Positions 1-7,121 are shown, numbered from the stretch's first letter. The stretch is DNA of 7,529 nucleotides from Oscillospiraceae bacterium (GCA_017411665.1 JAFQPT010000238.1:1-7529); one strand, 5' to 3'. A program made the numbers and translations. The notes: a model not told the origin generated them from the sequence alone.

Positions 1-1935
1 GAAAAGGACTATATCAAAATCTGTTATGCAGGCACGGATGTGCTGTATGTCCCTGCCACTCAACTGAATCTGGTCAGCAAATATGTGGGCGGTGGCCGAG
101 ATGAAGACGGCAAGCCCATGAAGCTGAGCAAAATGGGCGGCGCGGACTGGACCCGTACCAAGACCCGCACCAAGGCAGCGGTGAAATCCATCGCCAAGGA
201 GCTGACGGCACTGTATGCGGCCAGACAGCAGGCAGTGGGCTTTGCCTTCTCCCCTGACAGTGAATGGCAGATTGAATTTGAAGAGCGGTTTGAGTATCCC
301 GAAACGGAAGATCAACTGCGCTGTATCGACGAAATCAAGAAGGATATGGAAAAATCCATGCCTATGGACCGTCTGCTTTGCGGAGACGTTGGTTTCGGTA
401 AAACGGAAGTTGCAATGCGTGCCATTATGAAATGCGTTCTGGACGGGAAACAGGCGGTTCTGCTGGCACCTACCACCGTTTTGACCCAGCAGCATTTCCA
501 GACAGCCATCCGACGCTTCTTCGGGTTCCCCGTAAACATTCAGATTCTCAATCGCTACCGTACCCCCGCACAGGTGAAGCAGACTCTGGCAGATATGGCA
601 TCCGGTGCCTGTGATATTGTCATCGGTACCCACCGTCTGCTGCAGAAGGATATCAAGTTCAAGAATCTGGGACTTCTGGTAGTGGACGAGGAGCAGCGAT
701 TTGGTGTGACTCATAAGGAGCACATCAAGGAAATGAGCAAGAGTGTGGACGTGCTGACGCTGTCTGCAACTCCCATCCCCAGAACACTGAATATGGCGCT
801 GTCGGGCATCCGTGATATGTCCGTGCTGGAAGAGCCTCCTCAGGACAGACTGCCTGTGCAGACCTTTGTTATGGAGCATAACTGGGGCGTCATCTGTGAT
901 GCCATTGAAAAGGAACTGCACCGCGGCGGACAGGTCTACTACCTGCATAATCGCGTCAGCACCATTGACCGCACCGCAAGCCGCATTATGGAGAAAATCC
1001 CCAATGTAAATGTTGCGGTGGCACACGGGCAGATGTCGGAGGAAATGCTGTCCCGTACCATGGAATCCGTCTCCACGGGAGAAACCCAGGTTCTGGTGTG
1101 CACGACCATCATTGAAACAGGGATCGACATTCCGAATGTGAATACCATCATCATTGAGGATGCGGACAGACTGGGTCTGGCACAGCTGCATCAGATCAGA
1201 GGACGCGTAGGACGCTCTGCAAGACGCGCCAGCGCGTATTTGACCTATAAGAAGGATAAAGTCCTTACGGAAGATGCGGAAAAGCGTCTGAACGCCATTC
1301 GTGAGTTTGCAGAGTTTAATTCCGGTATGCGCATTGCTATGCGAGATCTTGAAATTCGCGGTGCGGGTAATCTTTTGGGTGCGGAACAATCCGGTCATAT
1401 GATTGATGTAGGCTACGATATGTATCTGAGACTGCTGGACGAAGCCATTAAGGAAGAGCGCGGTGAAAAGGTAGAGAGAAAGGCAGAATGTGCCGCAGAC
1501 CTTGCCATTTCCGCAAACATTCCCGAAAGCTATGTTCCCTCTTCCTCTCAGAGAATGGACCTGTATCGCCGTATTGCGCTGATCAATTCCGAAGAGGATG
1601 CAGACGATATGATCGACGAGCTCATCGACCGTTTCGGAGATCCTCCCTCCTGTGTCAATGCACTGGTTTCCGTGGCGCTGCTGCGCAGTGATGCGGGCAG
1701 AGCGGGCATTACGGATATCAGTCAGAAGGCAGGAAAGCTTCTGATGAAGATGAATGATTTCTCCATGGACTGGCTGACGGTGATTCTGGGAATGCCGGAA
1801 TACAGAGGCCGCATTCAGGTCGTTCCCGGTGCTGTGCCCTGCATCAGCTTGAAGCTGGCACCAAAAATTCATACGCTGGACCAGGCCAGACGCTTTGTAC
1901 GGGACTGGACGGCAGTGCAAAAGCCTTCAAAATAA
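1..1935 (+). CDS. mfd: Transcription-repair coupling factor Mfd, C-terminal part (5' truncated by window)
   Basis: Mfd is a DNA translocase that pushes RNA polymerase stalled at lesions off the template and recruits the UvrAB excision machinery. The frame is open from base 1, so the 644 residues seen are roughly the last 55-60% of a protein usually 1100-1200 aa long. The GTG at 40 is internal, not a start. Numbered from base 1, residues 1-35 are the end of the RNA polymerase interaction domain (DYIKICYAGTDVLYVP). The superfamily 2 helicase motifs follow in order: GDVGFGKT (Walker A, 128-135), APTT (156-159), DEEQ (229-232), SATP (255-258), ETGID (372-376) and QIRGRVGR (398-405). The TRG translocation motif begins at D449 (RGAGNLLG), and the C-terminal D7 domain starts near IPESYVP (507). 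All key residues are present. Clostridia often carry a PrsA-type foldase gene just downstream, as here. Stop is TAA at 1933-1935. Confidence 0.98.
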   Translation, partial: EKDYIKICYAGTDVLYVPATQLNLVSKYVGGGRDEDGKPMKLSKMGGADWTRTKTRTKAAVKSIAKELTALYAARQQAVGFAFSPDSEWQIEFEERFEYPETEDQLRCIDEIKKDMEKSMPMDRLLCGDVGFGKTEVAMRAIMKCVLDGKQAVLLAPTTVLTQQHFQTAIRRFFGFPVNIQILNRYRTPAQVKQTLADMASGACDIVIGTHRLLQKDIKFKNLGLLVVDEEQRFGVTHKEHIKEMSKSVDVLTLSATPIPRTLNMALSGIRDMSVLEEPPQDRLPVQTFVMEHNWGVICDAIEKELHRGGQVYYLHNRVSTIDRTASRIMEKIPNVNVAVAHGQMSEEMLSRTMESVSTGETQVLVCTTIIETGIDIPNVNTIIIEDADRLGLAQLHQIRGRVGRSARRASAYLTYKKDKVLTEDAEKRLNAIREFAEFNSGMRIAMRDLEIRGAGNLLGAEQSGHMIDVGYDMYLRLLDEAIKEERGEKVERKAECAADLAISANIPESYVPSSSQRMDLYRRIALINSEEDADDMIDELIDRFGDPPSCVNALVSVALLRSDAGRAGITDISQKAGKLLMKMNDFSMDWLTVILGMPEYRGRIQVVPGAVPCISLKLAPKIHTLDQARRFVRDWTAVQKPSK

Positions 1936-1939
1936 GGAA

Positions 1940-1973
1940 AAAAGTGCAAAGACTGTAAGGTCTTTGCACTTTT
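1940..1973 (+). terminator. Intrinsic terminator of mfd
   Basis: A 14-bp perfect stem, AAAAGTGCAAAGAC (1940-1953) with GTCTTTGCACTTTT (1960-1973), has a 6-nt loop and starts 4 nt after the mfd stop. The run of T closing the right arm supplies the U-tract, and the matching A-run means it could also work in reverse. It separates mfd from the next gene. Confidence 0.88.
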
Positions 1974-1998
1974 CAATTACGTAAAGCTATGATATAAT
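1970..1998 (+). promoter_or_regulatory. Sigma-A-type extended -10 promoter of the PrsA-like gene
   Basis: A perfect -10 box TATAAT (1993-1998) is preceded by TG one base upstream (1990-1991), the extended -10 form. The best -35 at 17-bp spacing is TTTTCA (1970-1975), a 4/6 match that overlaps the last bases of the mfd terminator stem. Transcription would start near 2005, about 30 nt before the ATG. The extended -10 probably compensates for the weak -35. Confidence 0.75.
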
Positions 1999-2022
1999 TT
2001 CAATTCAGCGAATACATATCAA

Positions 2023-2040
2023 AGGAGAACCCTTATGATG
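2023..2040 (+). promoter_or_regulatory. Ribosome binding site with tandem ATG starts
   Basis: AGGAG at 2023-2027 lies 7 nt before ATG 2035 and 10 nt before a second in-frame ATG at 2038. The first has the better spacing and is used here, but the second is also workable. The choice changes only one residue of the signal peptide. Confidence 0.75.
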
Positions 2041-3165
2041 AAAAAAATGATTGCTTTGCTGCTGGCAGTAATTCTGTGTCTGACCATGTTTGCAGGCTGC
2101 AGCAAGAATGAAGAAGCACAGGCTTCCGAGCCTGCGGTAATCGACTATGAAGCTGCATTTACAAAGTATGATCCCGAAACCGTGGTTATGACCATCGACG
2201 GAAAAGAGGTCACCTGGAGCGAATTTTATTACATGCTCTATTCCTCCATGTCTCAGATTCAGTACTATATGGGTGATATCTACTGGGATCAGGAATGTGT
2301 ACCCGGCTCTAATCTGACATATGAAGAATATACCATGGACATGACCATCACCATGATTAAGCAGCTTCATGCAGTGGAAAAGAAGTCCAAGGAATTGAAT
2401 CTGACTTTGTCCGATACCGACCGCGCTATGATTGATGAGACCATCACTATGCTGAAGATGGAAAACTGCGGTGAAAATGCAACAGATGAGGACTTCAGAA
2501 CCTTCCTGCTGGAAAATGTCTATCTGACTGAAGAAGCATACCGCTACATCAACGAAAACTCCATGATGTACGAAAAGGTATTCCTGGAAACAGTCGGTGC
2601 GGAAGGTGAAAAAATCACCGAAGACGAAATTCAGGCATACATCGAATCTGTTCCTTATGTGACTGCAAAGCACATTCTGCTGATGACCGTCAATCCCGAT
2701 ACCGGCGAAGCACTGACGGAAGAAGAAATTGCAACCGCAAAAACAACTGCCGAACAGCTGCTGTCTCAGCTGCAGGCAATCGAAGACCGTGACGAGCTGG
2801 TAAAGACCTTTAACAGCTTGATGCTGGAATACAATGAGGACCCCGGTATGGAAGTATTCCCCGATGGCTATACCTTTACCACCGGAGAAATGTATCCCGT
2901 ATTTGAAGAAACCGCCTTTGCACTGGAAGAATATGAAATCAGCGGCATCATCGAAAGCGAAGCAGGATATCATATTTTGATGCGTCTGCCCACTACCGGC
3001 AGCAGCATTGTAGACCTGGACTACACAACCTACTCCTACTACAGTGTTCTGGCCTATGCAGCTACCGATATTTACAGCCAGAGACTGACTGAATGGATGG
3101 AAGCATGTGATCTGCAGTGGGAAGAACAGTTCAAGGATATCACCGCACAGGAAATTTTCTCTTAA
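2035..3165 (+). CDS. prsA: PrsA-like lipoprotein, parvulin-type peptidyl-prolyl cis-trans isomerase
   Basis: A 376-residue predicted extracytoplasmic foldase that would help exported proteins fold on the outer face of the membrane by speeding proline cis-trans isomerisation. Residues 1-21 form a lipoprotein signal (MMKK, then a leucine-rich core) ending in FAGC, with Cys22 as the lipidation site. F at -3 is slightly unusual for a lipobox. Residues about 35-205 are a helical, acidic SurA/PrsA-type N-terminal chaperone region. A parvulin domain covers about 208-318, with the conserved pattern AKHILL (His213), NEDPG (268-271), FEETAFAL (290-297), EISGII and GYHIL (His313). The C-terminal tail resembles the extra helical segment of PrsA. 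It is somewhat longer than the roughly 290-residue Bacillus PrsA, as is usual for clostridial versions. It has its own promoter and terminator. The reading frame contains no TTA, CTA or TCA codon. The family is clear; calling it prsA rather than a paralogue is inference. Confidence 0.9.
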   Translation: MMKKMIALLLAVILCLTMFAGCSKNEEAQASEPAVIDYEAAFTKYDPETVVMTIDGKEVTWSEFYYMLYSSMSQIQYYMGDIYWDQECVPGSNLTYEEYTMDMTITMIKQLHAVEKKSKELNLTLSDTDRAMIDETITMLKMENCGENATDEDFRTFLLENVYLTEEAYRYINENSMMYEKVFLETVGAEGEKITEDEIQAYIESVPYVTAKHILLMTVNPDTGEALTEEEIATAKTTAEQLLSQLQAIEDRDELVKTFNSLMLEYNEDPGMEVFPDGYTFTTGEMYPVFEETAFALEEYEISGIIESEAGYHILMRLPTTGSSIVDLDYTTYSYYSVLAYAATDIYSQRLTEWMEACDLQWEEQFKDITAQEIFS

Positions 3166-3184
3166 AACAAAAACGATCCGAATC

Positions 3185-3222
3185 AAACAGGCACAGTGAA
3201 TTGTTCACTGTGCCTGTTTTTT
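3185..3222 (+). terminator. Intrinsic terminator of the PrsA-like gene
   Basis: A 16-bp perfect stem, AAACAGGCACAGTGAA (3185-3200) with TTCACTGTGCCTGTTT (3204-3219), has a TTG loop followed by a T-run to 3222. It starts 19 nt after the stop codon. This is a textbook strong terminator. Confidence 0.95.
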
Positions 3223-3654
3223 CAGTTCGTACGGACATTGTCTTTTGTCGACAGATAAACGCATGGTAACACTATTGCATATAGAAACGTAAGTTGCGTT
3301 TATATCCCTATAAATTGGAATTTGAAGAGTTGGTAAACTGCCGCAACCTTGCCTCCCCTTGCGAAGGGGAGGGGGACCGCTTGCGGTGGAGAGGTCGAAA
3401 AACATGCGGATACGTTTGTAAAATCGACCTCTCAGTCATTTTGCTGCGCAAAATGCCAGCTCCCCTTATCGAAGGGGAGCCAAGCGACTCTTTTAACTCT
3501 TCCCTTCAAATTTCGATTTATCGAACAGCGGTATGTCTATGCTTCTTGTTGAAAATCAAAGCAATTGTGGAAAACTTTCTTTCAATCGGCAAACCCGCAG
3601 ATAAAATATGCCGTAAAATCGGAGAATATTCCACAAATCAGAGTTAGAATGTGG
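3223..3654. other. Non-coding gap between convergent genes
   Basis: About 430 bases lie between the terminators of the PrsA-like gene and lctP. No open frame here has a convincing ribosome binding site, codon pattern or recognisable family; the frames that exist run through the palindromic repeat at 3310-3521. The left flank holds a weak imperfect dyad (ATATAGAAACG/CGTTTATAT, 3279-3305). The right flank (3522-3654) is AT-rich with three TGTGGAA-type words. I see no tRNA or known RNA gene. Confidence 0.7.
3310..3521. repeat. Nested palindromic MITE-like repeat element
   Basis: The outer ends are inverted repeats matching at 16/18: ATAAATTGGAATTTGAAG (3310-3327) and CTTCAAATTTCGATTTAT (3504-3521). 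A second inverted pair frames the core: CTTGCCTCCCCTT (3348-3360) against AAGGGGAGCCAAG (3472-3484), 12/13. Inside are perfect hairpins: CCTCCCCTT/AAGGGGAGG (3352-3372), GAGAGGTCGA/TCGACCTCTC (3389-3398 and 3424-3433), CATTTTGC/GCAAAATG (3437-3455) and GCTCCCCTT/AAGGGGAGC (3459-3480). There is no transposase gene. The GGGGAG-rich hairpin pair resembles a dispersed non-coding repeat I recall from Oscillospiraceae/Ruminococcaceae genomes; that link is from memory. The element would be a non-autonomous MITE or a REP-like sequence. Exact ends and target duplication cannot be set from one copy. Confidence 0.75.
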
Positions 3655-3691
3655 AAAAAACACCCCGTGTCTGCTGACACGGGGTGTTTTT
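3655..3691 (-). terminator. Bidirectional terminator closing lctP
   Basis: A 16-bp perfect stem, AAAAACACCCCGTGTC (3656-3671) with GACACGGGGTGTTTTT (3676-3691), has a TGCT loop. Read on the minus strand it lies 35 nt after the lctP stop and ends in a U-run (A-run 3655-3660). It also ends in T on the plus strand, so it can block transcription arriving from either side. Confidence 0.93.
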
Positions 3692-3726
3692 ATGATTATA
3701 TGTGGCTGTGTACTGTTATCAAATCA

Positions 3727-5391
3727 TTACATGGTAACGATACCGAGCTTCCATGCGATGATTGCAACGATAACAGCAATCAGACAGTGGCAGAAGCAGG
3801 GGATAGCGTTGAACTTGATGATCTTGCCTTCGTTACCGGTAACACCGGTGGTAGCACATACGGAAACAACGTTGTTTACGCAAACCATGTTGCCAATAGC
3901 GCCGCCGCAGTTCTGCAGAGCAACGATAACAACTGCGGGGATGCTTACCAGAGAAGCAGCTTCGAACTGCAGGGAGGAGAACAGAGTGTTGGAAACGGTG
4001 TTGGAGCCGGACATGAATGCGCCGAGAACACCGATAACGGGAGCCATTACGATGTATGCCTGGCCTGCCAGATTGGTCAGACCGCGAGCCATGATCAGCA
4101 GCATGGAGCCGTCAACTACGTCGGAGGAGTAGTTGGTGTAACGGAAGATGTTAACCATAGCAACACCGAAGAACAGAGCGATTGCAGCGCCCTTGACCTG
4201 CTGGAAGGTATCAATCCAAGCACCCTTGACTTCTTCGCCCTTCATGCCATGCAGAGGAACGGTCAGCAGAGCAACAGCGATGAATACTACGCCGGGAGAC
4301 CACAGGCATGCCCAGTTCCAGTTCTGGCCCAGAATGATGCCGGAGGTGCCGGTACCGATAGTGAATGTCTTCATAGCATCTGCCCAACCCATGCCTGCCT
4401 TCTGGCAGATACGGGTGATAACCAGGATGCCGATGATGATGACGTAGGGGGCAAAAGCCTTAACCAGAGGCATATCGGAGGTCTTGGGTTCGGGAATTTC
4501 AGTATTGGACAGCCAGGATTCGTCCCATCTTTCCTTCTTGTCGAAGTAGAATTCCTGCTTGGGCATCAGGAAGCCCTTCTTTGCAGCGGTAATGGAAACC
4601 AACAGGGTTACCAGAGCAGCGCTCAGAGAGGTCAGTTCTGCGCCGATGAACTTAGCAACAGTCAGGTAAACTACCAGGAAAACGGTAGCGGTGAAGCCTG
4701 CGTACAGCAGAATGGGCTTGATGAACTTGATGTGTCTGTGACCTTCCCAGCCGAACTTGGTAACGATAACACCGATACCGATGATCAGAATGAAGAATGC
4801 ACCGAATGCCATAACGGTAGCGGAGAAGAAGGTCAGTTCGGACAGCCACAGGTCGGGGTTAAAGCCTGCAGCGACGACTGCGTCCTTAACAACAGTGAAT
4901 GCGGTGTTGGTGGGAGTACCGACTGCGCCGAAGATAACGGGAGTGCAGTTATAGATCAAGCAGATGGTAGCAGCTGCCAGAGGGGGGAAGCCCAGGCTAA
5001 TCAGCAGAGGAGCTGCCAGAGCTGCGGGAGTACCAAAGCCTGCTGCGCCTTCAATGAATGCGCCGAATGCCCAGCCGACGATGATTGCCTGAATACGTGC
5101 GTCACGGGTAACGCCCATGAACATGCCGTTGATGGAAGACATCGCGCCGGAGCGGGACAGGGTGTTCATAATCAGAATTGCACCGAATACGATGCACAGG
5201 GTTTCCAGTGCGGACAAGAAACCGGTCAGAGTGAATGCGATTATGTCGATTACGTTCATCTTCCAGAAGATGAATGCAACCACACAGGACAGAGCCCATG
5301 CCAGAGGCAGAGCCTTGGATGCGCCCCAGTTGCGGCCAATCATCAGATAGATGGTCACGATCAGGGGAACAAATGCGATGATAGCTAACAT
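3727..5391 (-). CDS. lctP: L-lactate permease family transporter (LctP/LldP)
   Basis: A 554-residue polytopic membrane protein of the lactate permease family (TC 2.A.14), which moves L-lactate, and in some members D-lactate or glycolate, with protons. The length matches E. coli LldP (551 aa). Hydrophobic segments run throughout, broken by a hydrophilic loop at about 271-308. Family hallmarks are [14 protein letters not shown] (109-122), [12 protein letters not shown] (149-160), [15 protein letters not shown] (461-475) and [15 protein letters not shown] (493-507). The start at 5391 is chosen because GGAGG sits 7 nt upstream and the protein then begins directly with its first membrane helix. 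A frame extension to a TTG at 5490 would add a basic 33-residue tail with no such site. No lactate dehydrogenase or etfAB genes adjoin it in this window, so import or export of lactate is undecided. After codon 2 (TTA) it contains no TTA, CTA or TCA codon, which suggests strong codon selection. Confidence 0.95.
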   Translation of the reverse strand: MLAIIAFVPLIVTIYLMIGRNWGASKALPLAWALSCVVAFIFWKMNVIDIIAFTLTGFLSALETLCIVFGAILIMNTLSRSGAMSSINGMFMGVTRDARIQAIIVGWAFGAFIEGAAGFGTPAALAAPLLISLGFPPLAAATICLIYNCTPVIFGAVGTPTNTAFTVVKDAVVAAGFNPDLWLSELTFFSATVMAFGAFFILIIGIGVIVTKFGWEGHRHIKFIKPILLYAGFTATVFLVVYLTVAKFIGAELTSLSAALVTLLVSITAAKKGFLMPKQEFYFDKKERWDESWLSNTEIPEPKTSDMPLVKAFAPYVIIIGILVITRICQKAGMGWADAMKTFTIGTGTSGIILGQNWNWACLWSPGVVFIAVALLTVPLHGMKGEEVKGAWIDTFQQVKGAAIALFFGVAMVNIFRYTNYSSDVVDGSMLLIMARGLTNLAGQAYIVMAPVIGVLGAFMSGSNTVSNTLFSSLQFEAASLVSIPAVVIVALQNCGGAIGNMVCVNNVVSVCATTGVTGNEGKIIKFNAIPCFCHCLIAVIVAIIAWKLGIVTM

Positions 5392-5403
5392 TGAATTTCC
5401 TCC
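5392..5403 (-). promoter_or_regulatory. Ribosome binding site fixing the lctP start
   Basis: Minus-strand GGAGG (plus CCTCC, 5399-5403) is followed by a 7-nt spacer and then ATG at 5391-5389. This is near-ideal spacing and settles the start against longer upstream frames. Confidence 0.85.
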
Positions 5404-5563
5404 AATTCCCAAATGTTTTTCCTTTTGCGGCATCCTTCTTCTCATTCGGGATCTTTCCCGAAAACCCGAACGAATTTTGTGAACCGCCAATCATCCTTGC
5501 CGCATCGAATCATTGACAGCGGGACTCTTACAGGGCGCAAAAATCCCGACTCACTACTTAGCT
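5404..5563 (-). promoter_or_regulatory. Long structured leader of lctP (candidate cis-regulatory RNA)
   Basis: If transcription starts just downstream of the TATACT box at 5575-5570 (minus), lctP has a leader of about 170 nt. On the RNA, CGGGAUUUUU pairs with AAGAGUCCCG (plus 5519-5547, 10 bp with U-G pairs). UGCGGCA (plus 5498-5504) pairs with UGCCGCA (plus 5426-5432), enclosing two alternatives: the CCCGAA segment (plus 5445-5450) can pair with either of two upstream UUCGGG copies (plus 5457-5462 or 5465-5470). No T-box signature or other riboswitch class I know is evident, and no run of U follows these hairpins, so classic termination control is unlikely. Function is inferred only. Confidence 0.4.
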
Positions 5564-5796
5564 GATTCCAGTATAGTGCTTTGTTCATAGAAAATCCACA
5601 ATTGATATTTTTTAAACACAACTTTTGTGAAATATGCTAAAAAATGAACTTGAAATTGGTTAAGCTAAAAATTTGACAATCATTTTTTCACAGAATTGTT
5701 AAAAAATCATGACAAAAAAGCGATTTTTGCATTTTGATTTATTGGAATAATTCTGATTGAAATTCATATCGAAATATGTCGATGCTTTATAAATAG
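5564..5796 (-). promoter_or_regulatory. AT-rich control region upstream of lctP
   Basis: About 230 bases, visibly much more AT-rich than the flanking genes and without a credible open frame. On the minus strand the best -10 is TATACT (5575-5570), but no good -35 lies at 16-18 bp. An inverted dyad CACAA-CTT-TTGTG sits at 5617-5629, overlapping TTGTGAAATATG (5625-5636), which resembles half of a Rex operator. A consensus -35 TTGACA lies on the plus strand at 5673-5678 with only a poor -10 (TGTTAA, 18 bp on). This is where lctP control sites most likely lie, but none is proven. Confidence 0.4.
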
Positions 5797-5834
5797 AATC
5801 GGACCCTGCAGAAAGCTCAATGCAGGGTCCGATT
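5797..5834 (-). terminator. Intrinsic terminator of the M23 hydrolase gene
   Basis: A 14-bp perfect stem, AATCGGACCCTGCA (5797-5810) with TGCAGGGTCCGATT (5821-5834), has a 10-nt loop and lies 21 nt after the M23 gene's stop. On the minus strand the tail is only moderately U-rich (CTATTTAT), so termination may be incomplete. The plus-strand tail is also T-rich. Confidence 0.8.
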
Positions 5835-5855
5835 TCTGTTTATCTGTTTGAGTAA

Positions 5856-7121
5856 TTATGCTCCGCTGTAAACGGAATAACCGGAGAAATATCCGAGGGG
5901 ATTGTGCAGGGCACCGTCCACGGCAATTTCAAAATGCAGGTGCGGTCCTGTAGATACACCGGAAGACCCTGCGTATCCGATGACTTGTCCCTGGGAGACG
6001 GTTTGGCCTGTGCTGACAGCTGCAGCATTCATATGTGCGTATAATGTGCTTCTGCCGCCGCTGTGATAAATGGCAACGTAAATCCCGTAGCCTGCAGGGT
6101 CATTGCCTACGGTCACGACCGTACCACCGTCAGCTGCGACGATGGGGGCTCCGACGGAAGCATTGATGTCAATGCCCTTGTGGAACTTTACGGTGCCGTA
6201 TTCGGGGTGAACGCGGTTGCCGAATAAGGAAGTGACCAGACGGCCGGAGGGCAGCGGCCAGATGTAGCTGCCTGTTACCGTGGAGGTGTCGGGCGGAGCG
6301 ACTGTACCGTCTGACGGAGCAGAGTCCGGCTGTTTTGCAGCTTCTCCAGCTGCCTTGAGCTGTGCGATGATACTGTTGATGGAGTTTTGTACCGCATATT
6401 CTCTCTGCAGGGCAGCGTTATAAATTGCTTCGTATTGGTCGATTTCCTTTTGCAGCTCAGCGATGATTTGATTGGTTTCTTCAATCTCCGCTTCCAGCTC
6501 TATCACCTGCTGTTCCAGCTCCGTTTTTTTGGCTTCCAGCTCCAGATTCATCTGTTCATACTCTGCTTTTGCGGTCAATGCGAAATCTCGAGCATCTTTA
6601 TATTCCTGCTCAATGCGTTTGTCATGGTCCATAATCTCAGTCATCATATCCACGCGGGATAAGACTTCACTGAAATCCGAGGCACCGCTGAGCACAGCAA
6701 AGTAGGTGTTCATCTTGCCGTTTTCCTCCAATGCACGCAGCCGCACCTTGTATTTTTCCAGTGTTTCGTCGGCTGCTGCTTGTGCGGCATCTGCTTCCGC
6801 CTGTTTCTCCGCAATCATTTCCGTATAGATTTCAATTTGCTTTTGGGTATTGAGGATTTCTTCCTGTGCCAGTCTGTTCTTTTCATCCAGTGCGGTTTTC
6901 TGGTCTATCCATGCAGCCTTCTCTTCCCGCAACTCAGCCAGTTTCTTCCCTACCTCATTTTTATTATTTTGAATGGATTGCTTCTCCTGTTCCAGTCGGT
7001 CAATCTCACTGTTGGAGGCGGCAGACGCGCTGATAGACCCGAATGCAGTAAACAAAACACTTACAAGCATCAATAGGGCCAGAAACAATGCAATGCGCTT
7101 TCCCAAGTAAGGTTTGGTCAT
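5856..7121 (-). CDS. Secreted coiled-coil M23 peptidoglycan endopeptidase (PcsB/CwlO-like)
   Basis: A 421-residue cell-wall hydrolase predicted to cut peptide cross-links outside the membrane. Residues 1-34 are a Sec signal peptide (KR, long hydrophobic core) with an A-S-A cleavage site before A35. Residues about 37-258 are a heptad-rich coiled coil rich in E, K and Q, including a PcsB/CwlO-like stretch at about 134-170 (NGKMNTYFAVLSGASDFSEV). A proline-rich linker follows (about 259-285). The M23 (LytM) domain spans about 286-410 with an intact site: Zn ligands H314 and D318 in HKGID and H396 in HLH, plus catalytic H363 (YAHM) and H394. In related proteins the coiled coil inhibits the enzyme and FtsEX switches it on; neither ftsE nor ftsX is in this window. 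The start at 7121 is chosen because AGGAGG lies 9 nt upstream and the signal peptide then begins normally; a longer frame to 7229 runs into the serS terminator. It has no clear promoter. Confidence 0.93.
   Translation of the reverse strand: MTKPYLGKRIALFLALLMLVSVLFTAFGSISASAASNSEIDRLEQEKQSIQNNKNEVGKKLAELREEKAAWIDQKTALDEKNRLAQEEILNTQKQIEIYTEMIAEKQAEADAAQAAADETLEKYKVRLRALEENGKMNTYFAVLSGASDFSEVLSRVDMMTEIMDHDKRIEQEYKDARDFALTAKAEYEQMNLELEAKKTELEQQVIELEAEIEETNQIIAELQKEIDQYEAIYNAALQREYAVQNSINSIIAQLKAAGEAAKQPDSAPSDGTVAPPDTSTVTGSYIWPLPSGRLVTSLFGNRVHPEYGTVKFHKGIDINASVGAPIVAADGGTVVTVGNDPAGYGIYVAIYHSGGRSTLYAHMNAAAVSTGQTVSQGQVIGYAGSSGVSTGPHLHFEIAVDGALHNPLGYFSGYSVYSGA

Noticed and set aside
2005..3186. 393-codon minus-strand open frame antisense to the PrsA-like gene
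   Set aside because: Mirror frame of a clear parvulin lipoprotein with the same codon bias. Its product is Phe/Cys/His-rich with no recognisable domain, and it starts inside the terminator.
3310..3521. CRISPR array as an explanation for the repeated GGGGAG hairpins
   Set aside because: The repeats are inverted rather than direct, there are only two of them, and there are no regular spacers or cas genes.
3205..3647. Small frames through the palindromic repeat (66 codons minus, 117 and 67 codons plus)
   Set aside because: They run through the repeat element and have no good ribosome binding site. Such translations of dispersed repeats commonly appear as false hypothetical proteins.
3565..5388. 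607-codon plus-strand open frame antisense to lctP
   Set aside because: It is codon-aligned with lctP and exists only because lctP lacks TTA, CTA and TCA codons. Its translation is a low-complexity mix rich in N, D, Q, C and G with no family resemblance, and it runs through the lctP terminator.
5392..5490. N-terminal extension of lctP to a TTG at 5490
   Set aside because: The added 33 residues are basic and unlike the family N-terminus. The ATG at 5391 has an ideal GGAGG site and gives the usual family length.
5102..5494. 130-codon minus-strand frame overlapping the lctP start out of frame (a possible leader peptide)
   Set aside because: It overlaps about 290 bases of a clear transporter gene in another frame, its AAGG is directly next to the ATG, and its product resembles no family.
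5404..5563. T-box riboswitch in the lctP leader
   Set aside because: There is no T-box sequence (AGGGUGGNACCGCG type) and no terminator/antiterminator pair with a U-run, and the downstream gene is not of the amino-acid or tRNA synthetase class.
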